Assembly (NCBI GenBank): GCA_902805735.1
Contig: CADCTW010000114.1
Location: 1-53,064 of the forward strand
Direction of reading: 5' to 3'
DNA: 53,064 bases
Origin: an uncultured Gemmatimonadota bacterium
GTDB lineage: Bacteria > Gemmatimonadota > Gemmatimonadetes > Longimicrobiales > Longimicrobiaceae
A program made the translations under genes and the position numbers. Of the stretch, positions 33,096 through 40,397 are shown in pieces (the stretch's first letter is position 1; each line of letters starts with the position of its first letter). The notes under the pieces are model-generated. The model made no database searches. It was not told where the DNA came from and saw only the letters and a program-made list of their open reading frames with translations.

Positions 33096-33617
33096 GTGGG
33101 CGGCACGCTCAGGCTCGTAGAGTACGATCCGGTGTGGGCGGAGCGTTTCGCGGCCGAGGCGGGGCGCATCGGTGATGCGCTGGGGACGCGTGCGGCCATC
33201 GAGCACGTGGGGAGCACGGCCGTGCCGGGGCTGCCGGGGAAGCCGGTGCTGGACGTCGCGATCGCGGTAGCGAGCGAGGGGGAGGCCGACGCGTGCGTCG
33301 CGCCGCTGGAGGGGCTGGGGTACGACTACCGCGGGCCCTGCGGCGACGACCCGCGCCGGCGCTACTACGTGCGCGACGCCGAGGGCGGCCGGGTGGCGCA
33401 GATCCACCTCTACATCCTCCCCGCCCGGGCGTGGGACGAGAAGCTGGCGTTTCGCGACGCGCTTCGTGGCGATCCCGCTCTCGCGCGTGCCTACGCCCAG
33501 GAGAAGCGGCGCGTGGCGGAGGCGGTCGGCTGGGACAAGAGCGCGTACTCGGTGGCCAAGGGCCCATTCGTCGAAGCCGTCCTCGCGCGGCTGCGGACAC
33601 ACACATCATCCAGGTAG
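33096..33617 (+). CDS. GrpB/UPF0157 family nucleotidyltransferase-like protein
   Basis: 173 residues. LVEYDPVWAERFAAEAGRI, then IEHVGSTAVPGLPGKPVLDV and a C-terminal YAQEKRRVAEAVGWDKSAYS are diagnostic of the GrpB family, a nucleotidyltransferase-like fold of uncertain reaction. GTG start with GAGGAG taken from the adjoining half repeat. The next gene starts 2 bp after the stop. Confidence 0.9.
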   Translation: MGGTLRLVEYDPVWAERFAAEAGRIGDALGTRAAIEHVGSTAVPGLPGKPVLDVAIAVASEGEADACVAPLEGLGYDYRGPCGDDPRRRYYVRDAEGGRVAQIHLYILPARAWDEKLAFRDALRGDPALARAYAQEKRRVAEAVGWDKSAYSVAKGPFVEAVLARLRTHTSSR

Positions 33618-33619
33618 CC

Positions 33620-33988
33620 ATGCTCCGCTTCGCGCTGCTGATCGCGCTCGTCTTCACGGCCTCCACCGCCCATGCGCAGTCGAGCGCGCCGCGCCGGCCC
33701 TCCGATCCCCGCCTCGTGCTCGCCGCCGAGCCGGTCCCGGCCATCGCGCCGCCCGCCGCGGAACGCGGCCGGGGCTACGTGCTCGCCGGGGGGAGCCGCT
33801 GGAAGGCGGGGGCCGTCACCGGAGGCATCCTGGGCGGGATCGTGGGCTTCACGCTCGGCTTTGGCATGGACAACATCATCAACGAGGGAAGGATGTCGGC
33901 CGGCGAGAACAGCGTCGGGGGGACCCTGCTCGGGGCGACGGGCGGGGCGTTGCTGGGGGCCGGGATCGGCTCGCTCATCCGCAGGTAA
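33620..33988 (+). CDS. Secreted glycine-zipper protein
   Basis: 122 residues with a signal peptide (LLIALVFTASTAHAQ). The C-terminal half holds glycine-zipper helices (GGILGGIVGFTLGFGMD, GGTLLGATGGALLGAGIGSLI), which insert in or pack on membranes. Likely co-transcribed with the GrpB gene. Function unknown. Confidence 0.7.
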   Translation: MLRFALLIALVFTASTAHAQSSAPRRPSDPRLVLAAEPVPAIAPPAAERGRGYVLAGGSRWKAGAVTGGILGGIVGFTLGFGMDNIINEGRMSAGENSVGGTLLGATGGALLGAGIGSLIRR

Positions 33989-34017
33989 ACGCACTTCAGA
34001 ACCGTGGGATCATCGAC

Positions 34018-34584
34018 ATGAAAGCTTCCTGGCTGCTCCTTTCCGTCCTCCTCGTACCCTGCGGCGCCGCCGCGCAGGAAGCGCCGCAGGCGGGCACTCC
34101 CGCCGCCGAGCGCCCGTGCGCCGTTACGCTGCCTGGCGCCGACCTTTCCGGGTGGAAGGAGGTGCGCGCTACCGGGTTCACCTTCTGCGTGCCGGCCACG
34201 TGGCGCCCCTCCGGACGGGCCCGCAACGGCGTGGACCCCCACACCTGGCGCGCGGGATCCGGCTCGGTCACCTGGGGAACCGGCACCTATCGTGGCAAGG
34301 TTGTCTCCACCACCGTGACTACCGTCGTGATTACGGGCCGCGCCGCCGGCGGTCTGCCCCCGCTGCCGCCGCCATCGGGGCCCCAGGGCCAGGTCCGCAA
34401 CTTCGCCGAGCCCATCGGAGGCGCGACGGCGGATCTGTGGGACAACGAGTTCGAGGGGGTAAACTACACCGGCGCGAAGTGGAGCTCGCCCCAGGCGGTG
34501 CACATCTCCGGAGAGTCCCGCGACACCCGCACCGCGGCCGTTCAGCTCCAGGTGTACCGGACGGTGCGCTTCACCCAGCGCTGA
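34018..34584 (+). CDS. Secreted protein, unknown function
   Basis: 188 residues, signal peptide ending GAAAQ. The mature sequence has FTFCVPATWRPSGRARNG, a fragment typical of small periplasmic beta-rich domains that follow a signal, and Pro/Thr-rich stretches. No enzyme motif. The gene ends 10 bp before a full hairpin in a convergent gap. Confidence 0.65.
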   Translation: MKASWLLLSVLLVPCGAAAQEAPQAGTPAAERPCAVTLPGADLSGWKEVRATGFTFCVPATWRPSGRARNGVDPHTWRAGSGSVTWGTGTYRGKVVSTTVTTVVITGRAAGGLPPLPPPSGPQGQVRNFAEPIGGATADLWDNEFEGVNYTGAKWSSPQAVHISGESRDTRTAAVQLQVYRTVRFTQR

Positions 34585-34593
34585 TCTGAACGG

Positions 34594-34664
34594 CGGGGCT
34601 CACACAGAGACACAGAGGCAAAGAGATAAGTTCTTCTCTGTGCCTCTGTGTCTCTGTGTGACTC
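34594..34664. repeat. Dispersed hairpin element, copy 15 (full), filling a convergent gap
   Basis: Occupies nearly all of the 81-bp gap between stops at 34584 and 34666; flank AACGGCGGGGCTCAC is shared with copies 6 and 19. Confidence 0.95.
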
Positions 34665-34665
34665 C

Positions 34666-35316
34666 TCAAATTCCGAAGCAGTAGAACAGCGCGTCCCCGC
34701 CCGTGCCGCGGAGGTTTTCCTGGCTGCAGCCGCGCGACGCGTGGGCGGAGTTCCAGGAGGTGGGAGCCTGGCCGCCCCCCGTACGGTCGTGGTGGCCCAC
34801 CTGGGCGCTCCCCGTGCCGCTGCTCGTCCAGTTGGCGCAGGTGCGGTCGTCGGTGATCTGGAAGGCGGTGCCGTCCGCCTGCGAGCCGGTCAGGATGTCG
34901 TGGCGGTTGGGGGTGTCGCCGCGCCCGGCGACCACTTCGCCGCGCTCGTTGAGCGAGGTCTGCTTGTTGAGGCCGTTGGAGTCGGCGTGCAGCTCGGCCA
35001 CGCTGGCGGCGACCCGCACGCCGCGCGCGTTGTGCCAGGGGCCGCGGCCGATGCGGTCGCGCGCGTTGATGGCCGGCTGGCCGCCCGCGGCCTGCGTGCT
35101 CAGGTACGCCCGCCAGGTGCGCCCCCGCGTGCCCGCCGCCTCCGCCAGCCTGCGGCAGTGCTCGTCCGCCCCCGCGAGGCCGCCGGTGTTGGCGCCGTTG
35201 CCCGGGCCGCTGCTGGTGATGAAGTAGCTCATCCCCGTGCCCCCGGCGCCCCCGCCGCCGGCCGTGGCGCACGAGCTCAGGACGGCGACCAGCAAGATCG
35301 ATAGATGCGGCTTCAT
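34666..35316 (-). CDS. Lectin-like secreted lipoprotein
   Basis: 216 residues. Lipobox LSSC, Gly-rich spacer, then the MSYFITSSGPGNGANTGGLA then GADEHCRRLAEAAG pattern with WRAYLST, RIGRGPWHNA and several paired cysteines, a compact lectin-like fold found in many secreted bacterial proteins. Ligand unknown. The start is preceded by CCCGCCCGGAGAAC, nearly the same leader as at the metzincin start. Confidence 0.75.
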   Translation of the reverse strand: MKPHLSILLVAVLSSCATAGGGGAGGTGMSYFITSSGPGNGANTGGLAGADEHCRRLAEAAGTRGRTWRAYLSTQAAGGQPAINARDRIGRGPWHNARGVRVAASVAELHADSNGLNKQTSLNERGEVVAGRGDTPNRHDILTGSQADGTAFQITDDRTCANWTSSGTGSAQVGHHDRTGGGQAPTSWNSAHASRGCSQENLRGTGGDALFYCFGI

Positions 35317-35375
35317 CTGGGTTCTCCGGGCGGGTGGTGGATGCGGACCGGGCGTCCGACCGCACGACCGATGCC

Positions 35376-35431
35376 GGGCTCACACAAAAGACACGGAGGC
35401 ACGGAGATGAAGGTCTCCTTGCCTCCGTGTC
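35376..35431. repeat. Dispersed hairpin element, copy 16 (eroded)
   Basis: Left arm has substitutions (ACACAAAAGACACGGAGG) and the right arm breaks at TGCCTCCGTG, where it meets the stop of the next minus-strand gene. Confidence 0.7.
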
Positions 35432-36041
35432 AGGCGTAGTCCCAGCTCACCACTACGAACGAGTCCACCGTGATGCGAGGGTCGCCGAAGAGGAGGGCCG
35501 TGTGCAGCCAGTCCACCTGCGCAGCGCCCACCTCGGCCTTCGCGGTGGGCGCGCCGCGCCGGGTCTGCAGGAAGGCGAACTGGTCGCCGCGCCATGCGTA
35601 CACGTCCCAGCAGCCGGCGTAGCGCTTCGCCGCACGGCGGGCGACGCCGGCGAGCACCTGGCGGGGCTCGTCCTCCTCGAGCACGCGGTTGCGCTGCGCG
35701 GCGCGGGGGACGTCGTCCCAGTGCGTCAGGTACTTCCACACCTCGCCGCCGGCGCCGGTGGTGTTCACCCACCGCCCGCTCCACCCGCCGCGCTCCAGCA
35801 GCCGCAGCACCGCCAGCTCCGCGAAGAGGTGTTCCCCCTCCAGCTCGATCATCCCCGCCGCCTTCTTGCCGAAGTCGTCCACGAACGGCGGTCCCTGCCA
35901 GCGCGGGAAGCGCAGGTATACGCCGGCCACGTCCTCCACCACCCGGCCGGGCATGTGGATGGGGGTCTTGAGCGGTACGCGGTAGCCGGTGCGCTCCGCC
36001 AGCGGCAGCAGGGCGTGTGTCCAGGATGGCGGCTCGGTCAT
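35430..36041 (-). CDS. Hypothetical protein, possible degenerate VRR-NUC-like fold
   Basis: 203 residues, soluble. The C-terminal half (GCWDVYAWRGDQFAFLQTRR then AQVDWLHTALLFGDPRITVD) follows the order of VRR-NUC/PD-(D/E)xK domains, which read PD...ExK...Q..W. Here the acidic pair is WD and Q, and the lysine is absent, so nuclease activity is unlikely if the relation is real. It is 12 bp after a small gene on the same strand. I would treat it as unknown. Confidence 0.6.
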   Translation of the reverse strand: MTEPPSWTHALLPLAERTGYRVPLKTPIHMPGRVVEDVAGVYLRFPRWQGPPFVDDFGKKAAGMIELEGEHLFAELAVLRLLERGGWSGRWVNTTGAGGEVWKYLTHWDDVPRAAQRNRVLEEDEPRQVLAGVARRAAKRYAGCWDVYAWRGDQFAFLQTRRGAPTAKAEVGAAQVDWLHTALLFGDPRITVDSFVVVSWDYA

Positions 36042-36053
36042 GCGCCGCGCGCG

Positions 36054-36236
36054 TTACGCAGGAGGGGCCTCGCTCTGTGCGCGGGCCGCCATGCCGTCGC
36101 GCTCGCCCTTTTCGCGGGACTGGCGGGTGTACTGGTCTTCGGTGAACACCGCGAGGATCTTGTCCAGCAGGGGCCGCGGCTTGCCTTCCCGCGCGCGCTC
36201 GAACGCTTCCTGGTACGCCTGCTTGTTGCTCGGCAT
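36054..36236 (-). CDS. Small hypothetical protein (60 aa)
   Basis: Charged helical peptide (MPSNKQAYQEAFERAREGKP, then LLDKILAVFTEDQYTRQSRE). GGAGG lies 6 bases before the ATG and it is followed at 12 bp by the previous entry, so the two probably form an operon. A TATACT box lies upstream near 36276-36281. Confidence 0.6.
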   Translation of the reverse strand: MPSNKQAYQEAFERAREGKPRPLLDKILAVFTEDQYTRQSREKGERDGMAARAQSEAPPA

Positions 36237-36363
36237 GGAGCCTCCGGGTTTGGGGAGCGTGGCTGGTTGATTCGCCCAGTATAGTGCGTCCCGCGCGGAA
36301 ACACCCGAGTTTTTTCAGCAGAGTAGAAGCTGGGCCGTGCCATCGCTGCGCTACCGTCAACTG

Positions 36364-36432
36364 CGGGGCTCACACAGAGACACAGAGGCACGGAGGTGAG
36401 TTCTTCTCTGTGCCTCTGTGTCTCTGTGTGAT
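36364..36432. repeat. Dispersed hairpin element, copy 17 (full)
   Basis: Between the divergent small gene (36236) and the phosphatase operon; last bases changed to GTGATTC. Confidence 0.92.
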
Positions 36433-36534
36433 TCATGGGTCTTCCGGGCGGGCCGATTTCGCCGCTACTTTGAGGCGCCTGAGCCCGGCGGAACCCGCCA
36501 CCGGCACGGAGAACCCTTCACCACGAGGCGCCAC

Positions 36535-36645
36535 ATGAAGCTCCGCGCGTTCGCGCCGCACGACTCCAACGTGGCGCGCTACCAGGGGCCGCGCTGGAAC
36601 CCGCCCGCGGCGTTCGAGTGGCGCGACTTCACGGCGGGCGGCTGA
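36535..36645 (+). CDS. Candidate 36-residue peptide upstream of the phosphatase
   Basis: MKLRAFAPHDSNVARYQGPR followed by WNPPAAFEWRDFTAGG and TGA; the phosphatase ATG follows directly, with no gap. Composition fits coding (high third-position GC) and the coupling suggests a real small protein or leader. No homologue known to me. Confidence 0.45.
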   Translation: MKLRAFAPHDSNVARYQGPRWNPPAAFEWRDFTAGG

Positions 36646-37353
36646 ATGACGGCCACCACGCGCGTCTTCCTCGTCCGGCACGGGGCCACCATCCTCACGG
36701 CGGAGAACCGCTTCGCCGGCTCCGTCGAGGTCCCGCTCTCGGACGAGGGGCGGGAGCAGGCGCGCAGGCTGGCGCTGCGCCTGCGCGGCGAGCGGGTGGC
36801 GGCCGTGTACTCGTCGCCGCTGGGGCGCGCGGCGGAGACGGCCCGCATCGCCGCGGAGCCGCACGGGCTGGAGGTGCGGATGGACCCGCGGCTGCGCGAG
36901 ATCTCGCACGGGCGCTGGGAGCAGATGACGCGCGAGGAGGTGGAGGAGCGGTTCGCGGACGAGGTGGCGTCGTGGGAGGCGGACCCGTACACCTTTGCGC
37001 CCCAGGGCGGCGAGACGGGGCTGGAAGTGACCGCCCGCGCCCTTCCCGCCGTGCTGGACCTGGTGCGCGCCCACCCCGGCGAGACCATCCTGGTGGTGTC
37101 GCACAAGGCGACGATCCGCCTCCTGCTCAGCTCGCTGCTGGGCTTCGACCCGCGCCGCTACCGCGACAACCTGGACCAGAGCCCGGCCGCGCTCAACATC
37201 GTGGACTTCCGCGGCACCACGCGCGCGCGCCTCACCCTCTTCAACGACACCTCGCACTACGAGCGCGGCGGCCTCGCCATCCCCGAGATGCCGCGCGACC
37301 GGCTCTCCAGGTGGTGGAACGAGGAACATCATCGCGATCCCGGTCCGAAGTGA
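36646..37353 (+). CDS. Histidine phosphatase family protein (CobC/GpmB-like)
   Basis: 235 residues. RVFLVRHGAT (R11, H12) is the catalytic RHG motif; PLSDEGREQARRLALRL, VYSSPLGRAAETARI and the second histidine in ILVVSHKATIRLLL complete the phosphoglycerate-mutase-like active site. Substrate is unknown (small phosphate esters or alpha-ribazole phosphate are family possibilities). A right half of the hairpin touches the stop codon. Confidence 0.9.
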   Translation: MTATTRVFLVRHGATILTAENRFAGSVEVPLSDEGREQARRLALRLRGERVAAVYSSPLGRAAETARIAAEPHGLEVRMDPRLREISHGRWEQMTREEVEERFADEVASWEADPYTFAPQGGETGLEVTARALPAVLDLVRAHPGETILVVSHKATIRLLLSSLLGFDPRRYRDNLDQSPAALNIVDFRGTTRARLTLFNDTSHYERGGLAIPEMPRDRLSRWWNEEHHRDPGPK

Positions 37354-37382
37354 TCTCTGTGCCTCTGTGCCTCTGTGTGAGA
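37354..37382. repeat. Dispersed hairpin element, copy 18 (right arm only)
   Basis: TCTCTGTGCCTCTGTG, CCTCTGTG, TGAGA begins at the base after the phosphatase TGA. Confidence 0.85.
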
Positions 37383-37456
37383 TTTGCAGTTGCGGGGCCG
37401 GGCTACGATCTTGTAGGCAGCGACTCAGGTGTTTGCCACTTCAGGGAGGATGCGCA

Positions 37457-39124
37457 ATGAAGCTTCTCAGGTCCGCCGTTCCCGCGCTGGCGCTGGCCGC
37501 GTGCGCGACGGCGCAGCAGGGGACCGGGACGGCGCCGGGCGCCGCCGCGGCCATCGACCCCGCGCGGCTGGCGGCGCACGTCCGCACGCTGGCGTCCGAC
37601 GAGTTCCTGGGGCGTGGGCCCGCCACCCCCGGCGAGGAAAAGACGGTCGCCTACATCGCCGAGCAGTTCCGGCTGGCCGGGCTGCAGCCGGGCGGCCCCG
37701 ACGGGCGCTGGTTCCAGGAAGTGCCGCTGCTGCAGGCCGACATCGTGGGGCAGCCGGAGCTGAGCTACACCGTGGCCGGGCAGCGCCGCGCCCTGGCGCA
37801 GGGCGAGCAGGTCGCCATCCGCGCCAGCATGCTGAACCGCGACCGGGTGGCCATCGACAACGCGCCGCTGGTCTTCCTGGGGTACGGCGTGCAGGCGAAG
37901 GAGCGGAACTGGGACGATTTCAAGGGCGAGAACCTGCGCGGCAAGGTGGGGATCGTGCTGGTCAACGATCCCGACTTCGAAACGGGGCAGGGGGACTTCG
38001 GCGGCAAGGCCATGACCTACTATGGCCGCTGGACGTACAAGTTCGAGGAGGCCGCGCGCCAGGGGCTCGCCGGGCTGCTGATCGTGCACGAGACGGCGCC
38101 GGCGTCGTACGGGTGGGCCACGGTCAAGAACTCCAACACCAACACCATGTTCGACATCGTCCGCCCGGACCCGGCGGCGGTGCACCCGGCCATGGAGGGG
38201 TGGATCCAGCGTGACGTGGCGGTGGAGCTGCTGCGGGCCGCGGGGCAGGACTTCGAGGCGCTCAAGCGCCAGGCGCAGACCCGCGAGTTCCGCCCGGTGG
38301 CGCTGAACGGCGCCACCTTCAGCGCGCGCTACGGCGTGCGGAGCGCCACCATCCGGTCGCGCAACGTACTGGGCCGCCTCCCGGGGAGCACCCGCCCCAA
38401 CGAGACGATCCTGTACGGCGGCCACTGGGACCACCTGGGCGTGGGCGCGCCGGACGCGCGCGGCGACAGCATCTACAACGGCGCGGTGGACAATGCCACG
38501 GGGATCGCGGCCGTCATCGAGCTGGCGCGCGCCTTCGCCGCGGGTCCGCGCCCGCAGCGCTCGCTGGTGTTCGCGGCGTGGACGGTGGAGGAGAAGGGGC
38601 TGCTCGGCTCCGAGTACTACGCCGCCAACCCCGTGTACCCGCTGGAGACCACCGTGGCGGGCTTCAACATCGACGCGCTCTCGCCCACGGGCCCCGCGCG
38701 CGACCTGCTCGTCATCGGCTACGGCCAGAGCGAGCTGGAGGACCGGCTGGACCGCGTGCTGACCGCCGGCGGCCGCGTGGTGGCGCGCGACCCGAAGCCG
38801 GAGGCGGGGTACTTCTACCGCTCGGACCACTTCCCCATGGCCAAGCGCGGCGTCCCCATGCTGTACGTGGACAGCGGCGAGGAGCTGATGGCGGGCGGCC
38901 GCGCGGCGGGCGAGGCGGCGGCGCAGTCGTACACCCGCGACCGCTACCACCAGCCCGCCGACGAGTTCGACGCGGCCACCTGGAACTTCCAGGGGATCGC
39001 GCAGGACGCCGCCGTTCTCCACCGCCTGGGGCTGGACCTCGCCAACTCGCGCGAGTGGCCCAACTACCGCACCACCTCCGAGTTCCGCCCCGCGCGCGAT
39101 GCGTCGGCGGCGCGGAGGCAGTAA
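37457..39124 (+). CDS. Secreted M28 zinc aminopeptidase with PA domain
   Basis: 555 residues. Signal/lipobox ALAAC; PA-like insert around GKVGIVLVNDPDF to GLAGLLIVHE; catalytic M28 region with zinc ligands in YGGHWDHLG, DNATGIAAVIE, EEKGLLGSEY and a late His in RSDHFPMAKRGVP. Motif set is complete, so it should remove N-terminal residues from peptides outside the cytoplasm. ATG 37457 has AGGGAGGA upstream. It is one of four metallopeptidase types in the window. Confidence 0.92.
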   Translation: MKLLRSAVPALALAACATAQQGTGTAPGAAAAIDPARLAAHVRTLASDEFLGRGPATPGEEKTVAYIAEQFRLAGLQPGGPDGRWFQEVPLLQADIVGQPELSYTVAGQRRALAQGEQVAIRASMLNRDRVAIDNAPLVFLGYGVQAKERNWDDFKGENLRGKVGIVLVNDPDFETGQGDFGGKAMTYYGRWTYKFEEAARQGLAGLLIVHETAPASYGWATVKNSNTNTMFDIVRPDPAAVHPAMEGWIQRDVAVELLRAAGQDFEALKRQAQTREFRPVALNGATFSARYGVRSATIRSRNVLGRLPGSTRPNETILYGGHWDHLGVGAPDARGDSIYNGAVDNATGIAAVIELARAFAAGPRPQRSLVFAAWTVEEKGLLGSEYYAANPVYPLETTVAGFNIDALSPTGPARDLLVIGYGQSELEDRLDRVLTAGGRVVARDPKPEAGYFYRSDHFPMAKRGVPMLYVDSGEELMAGGRAAGEAAAQSYTRDRYHQPADEFDAATWNFQGIAQDAAVLHRLGLDLANSREWPNYRTTSEFRPARDASAARRQ

Positions 39125-39127
39125 ACG

Positions 39128-39188
39128 GCGGGGCTCACACAGAGGCACAGAGGCACAGAGATGACTTCGTCGCTGTGCCTCTGCGTCC
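39128..39188. repeat. Dispersed hairpin element, copy 19 (right arm truncated)
   Basis: Left arm complete right after the M28 TAA (flank ACGGCGGGG); the right arm stops after GCTGTGCCTCTG, just before the MntA ribosome-binding site. Confidence 0.88.
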
Positions 39189-39205
39189 CGGGACTGGGGA
39201 GAAGG

Positions 39206-39508
39206 ATGAGCAAGGCACGGATTGACATTCCACCTGACCGAATCGCGGCCTTCTGCCGGCGCCACGGGATCCGGGAGCTCCGCCTGTTTGGATCGGCGTT
39301 GCGGGACGACTTTGGCGCCGACAGCGACGTGGATTTTCTGGTGGAGTTCGAGCCGGGGGCCGCCGTGGGGCTTCTCGGCCTGGCGCAGATGGAGATGGAA
39401 TTGGGCGATCTCCTGGGGCGAAAGGCGGACCTCAGGACGGCGGGTGATCTGAGCCGCTACTTCCGGAACGACGTCCTCCAGGGCGCCGCGCTCCTGTATG
39501 CGGCCTGA
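39206..39508 (+). CDS. mntA: MntA-type nucleotidyltransferase antitoxin
   Basis: 100 residues. LRLFGSALRDDFGADSDVDF contains the GSx10DxD motif (G29-S30, D41, D43) of minimal nucleotidyltransferases. In MntA-HepT modules this protein AMPylates or otherwise modifies the HEPN toxin. ATG 39206 has GGAGAAGG upstream. Overlaps the HEPN gene by 11 nt. Confidence 0.9.
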   Translation: MSKARIDIPPDRIAAFCRRHGIRELRLFGSALRDDFGADSDVDFLVEFEPGAAVGLLGLAQMEMELGDLLGRKADLRTAGDLSRYFRNDVLQGAALLYAA

Positions 39509-39851
39509 AGACCGCGTTCGCCTCCTCCACATGCACGACGCCGCGCGCGAAGCCATCGGCTTCGCGGCCGGCCGGACGCGCGGCGACCTGGAAACGGACC
39601 GGCAGCTCCTTCTTTCCATCGTCAAGGACGTGGAGATCGTCGGCGAGGCGGCGAGCCGCATCGGTGAGGACCTCCGGAGCCGCCACCCCGAACTGCCGTG
39701 GAAGGCGATCGTGACGATGCGGAATCCCTTGGTCCACGCCTACTTCGACATCGACCGCGATATCGTGTGGAACACCGTCGTTGCGGACCTCCCCCCTCTG
39801 CTCGACGCGATCGAGGCAATCCTGGAAGCGCCGGCTGACCCCGGAGAATAG
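39498..39851 (+). CDS. hepT: HepT-type HEPN ribonuclease toxin (DUF86)
   Basis: 117 residues. The catalytic RNxxxHxY motif is present as R75-N-P-L-V-H80-A-Y82 in TMRNPLVHAYFDID, with Y82 being the residue modified by MntA in studied pairs. The rest (LLLSIVKDVEIVGEAASRIG) is the HEPN helical bundle. Predicted RNase toxin, apparently intact. A short hairpin copy starts at its stop codon. Confidence 0.9.
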   Translation: MRPEDRVRLLHMHDAAREAIGFAAGRTRGDLETDRQLLLSIVKDVEIVGEAASRIGEDLRSRHPELPWKAIVTMRNPLVHAYFDIDRDIVWNTVVADLPPLLDAIEAILEAPADPGE

Positions 39852-39900
39852 GGGCTCACACAGAGGCACAGCGATGAAGTCATCTCTGTGCCTCTGTCCC
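39851..39900. repeat. Dispersed hairpin element, copy 20 (two units per arm)
   Basis: Begins at the last base of the HepT stop; left end GGGGCTCACACAG, right end lost after CTCTGTCCC. Confidence 0.88.
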
Positions 39901-40064
39901 GTCGAAGACGCGTTGTTGCGTGAAGCAGAGCGTTTCATCGTCCAAACGGCACCTTGCGGAGGAGGCAACTAGTGAGGAGTACTTAGAAGTTCGGAGGGGG
40001 GAAGTCCACGAGAGGTGCCACTCGATCATCTCACCGAGAGGCACAGCGTTTTCTTCAAAACACA
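39901..40064. other. AT-richer intergenic stretch
   Basis: Lower GC than its surroundings and no hairpin copy. I see no promoter or gene I can support; it opens an island of atypical composition extending to 41340. Confidence 0.35.
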
Positions 40065-40364
40065 ATGCACACGACTCTCGATATGCTCTCCTTCGAGTGG
40101 TTCCTTCCCAAAGCAGCCGTTGGATTTACAGTTGGCCTTGGCCTCCGGGTACTCGAGCATGTGGCGTGGCACCTGCGCGATAGATCGGTCCACAAATCCG
40201 TGCCGGTTTCTGGATCCGTGAACACCGGGGAGGGTCGCGAGTGCCACGCGCGTGATGATGCTTCGCGCTTATCGGTATGCGTTCACTGCTGGTGTTTGGA
40301 TCGGGCCGGCGCTACAGACGGCACCCCAGAGGTTTTTCTACGCGTGCTGGCCGATTCACACTAG
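40065..40364 (+). CDS. Possible small protein in the atypical island
   Basis: 99 residues if real: MHTTLDMLSFEWFLPKAAVG starts a weakly hydrophobic stretch (FTVGLGLRVLEHVAW), and the tail has a Cys/His cluster (CVHCWCLD). No clear SD. It stops 33 bp before the next gene, which is on the same strand. Could be a remnant or non-coding; low confidence. Confidence 0.3.
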   Translation: MHTTLDMLSFEWFLPKAAVGFTVGLGLRVLEHVAWHLRDRSVHKSVPVSGSVNTGEGRECHARDDASRLSVCVHCWCLDRAGATDGTPEVFLRVLADSH

Positions 40365-40397
40365 AACAAGAAGACGAACGCTGCCTGAGGGGAGGAC

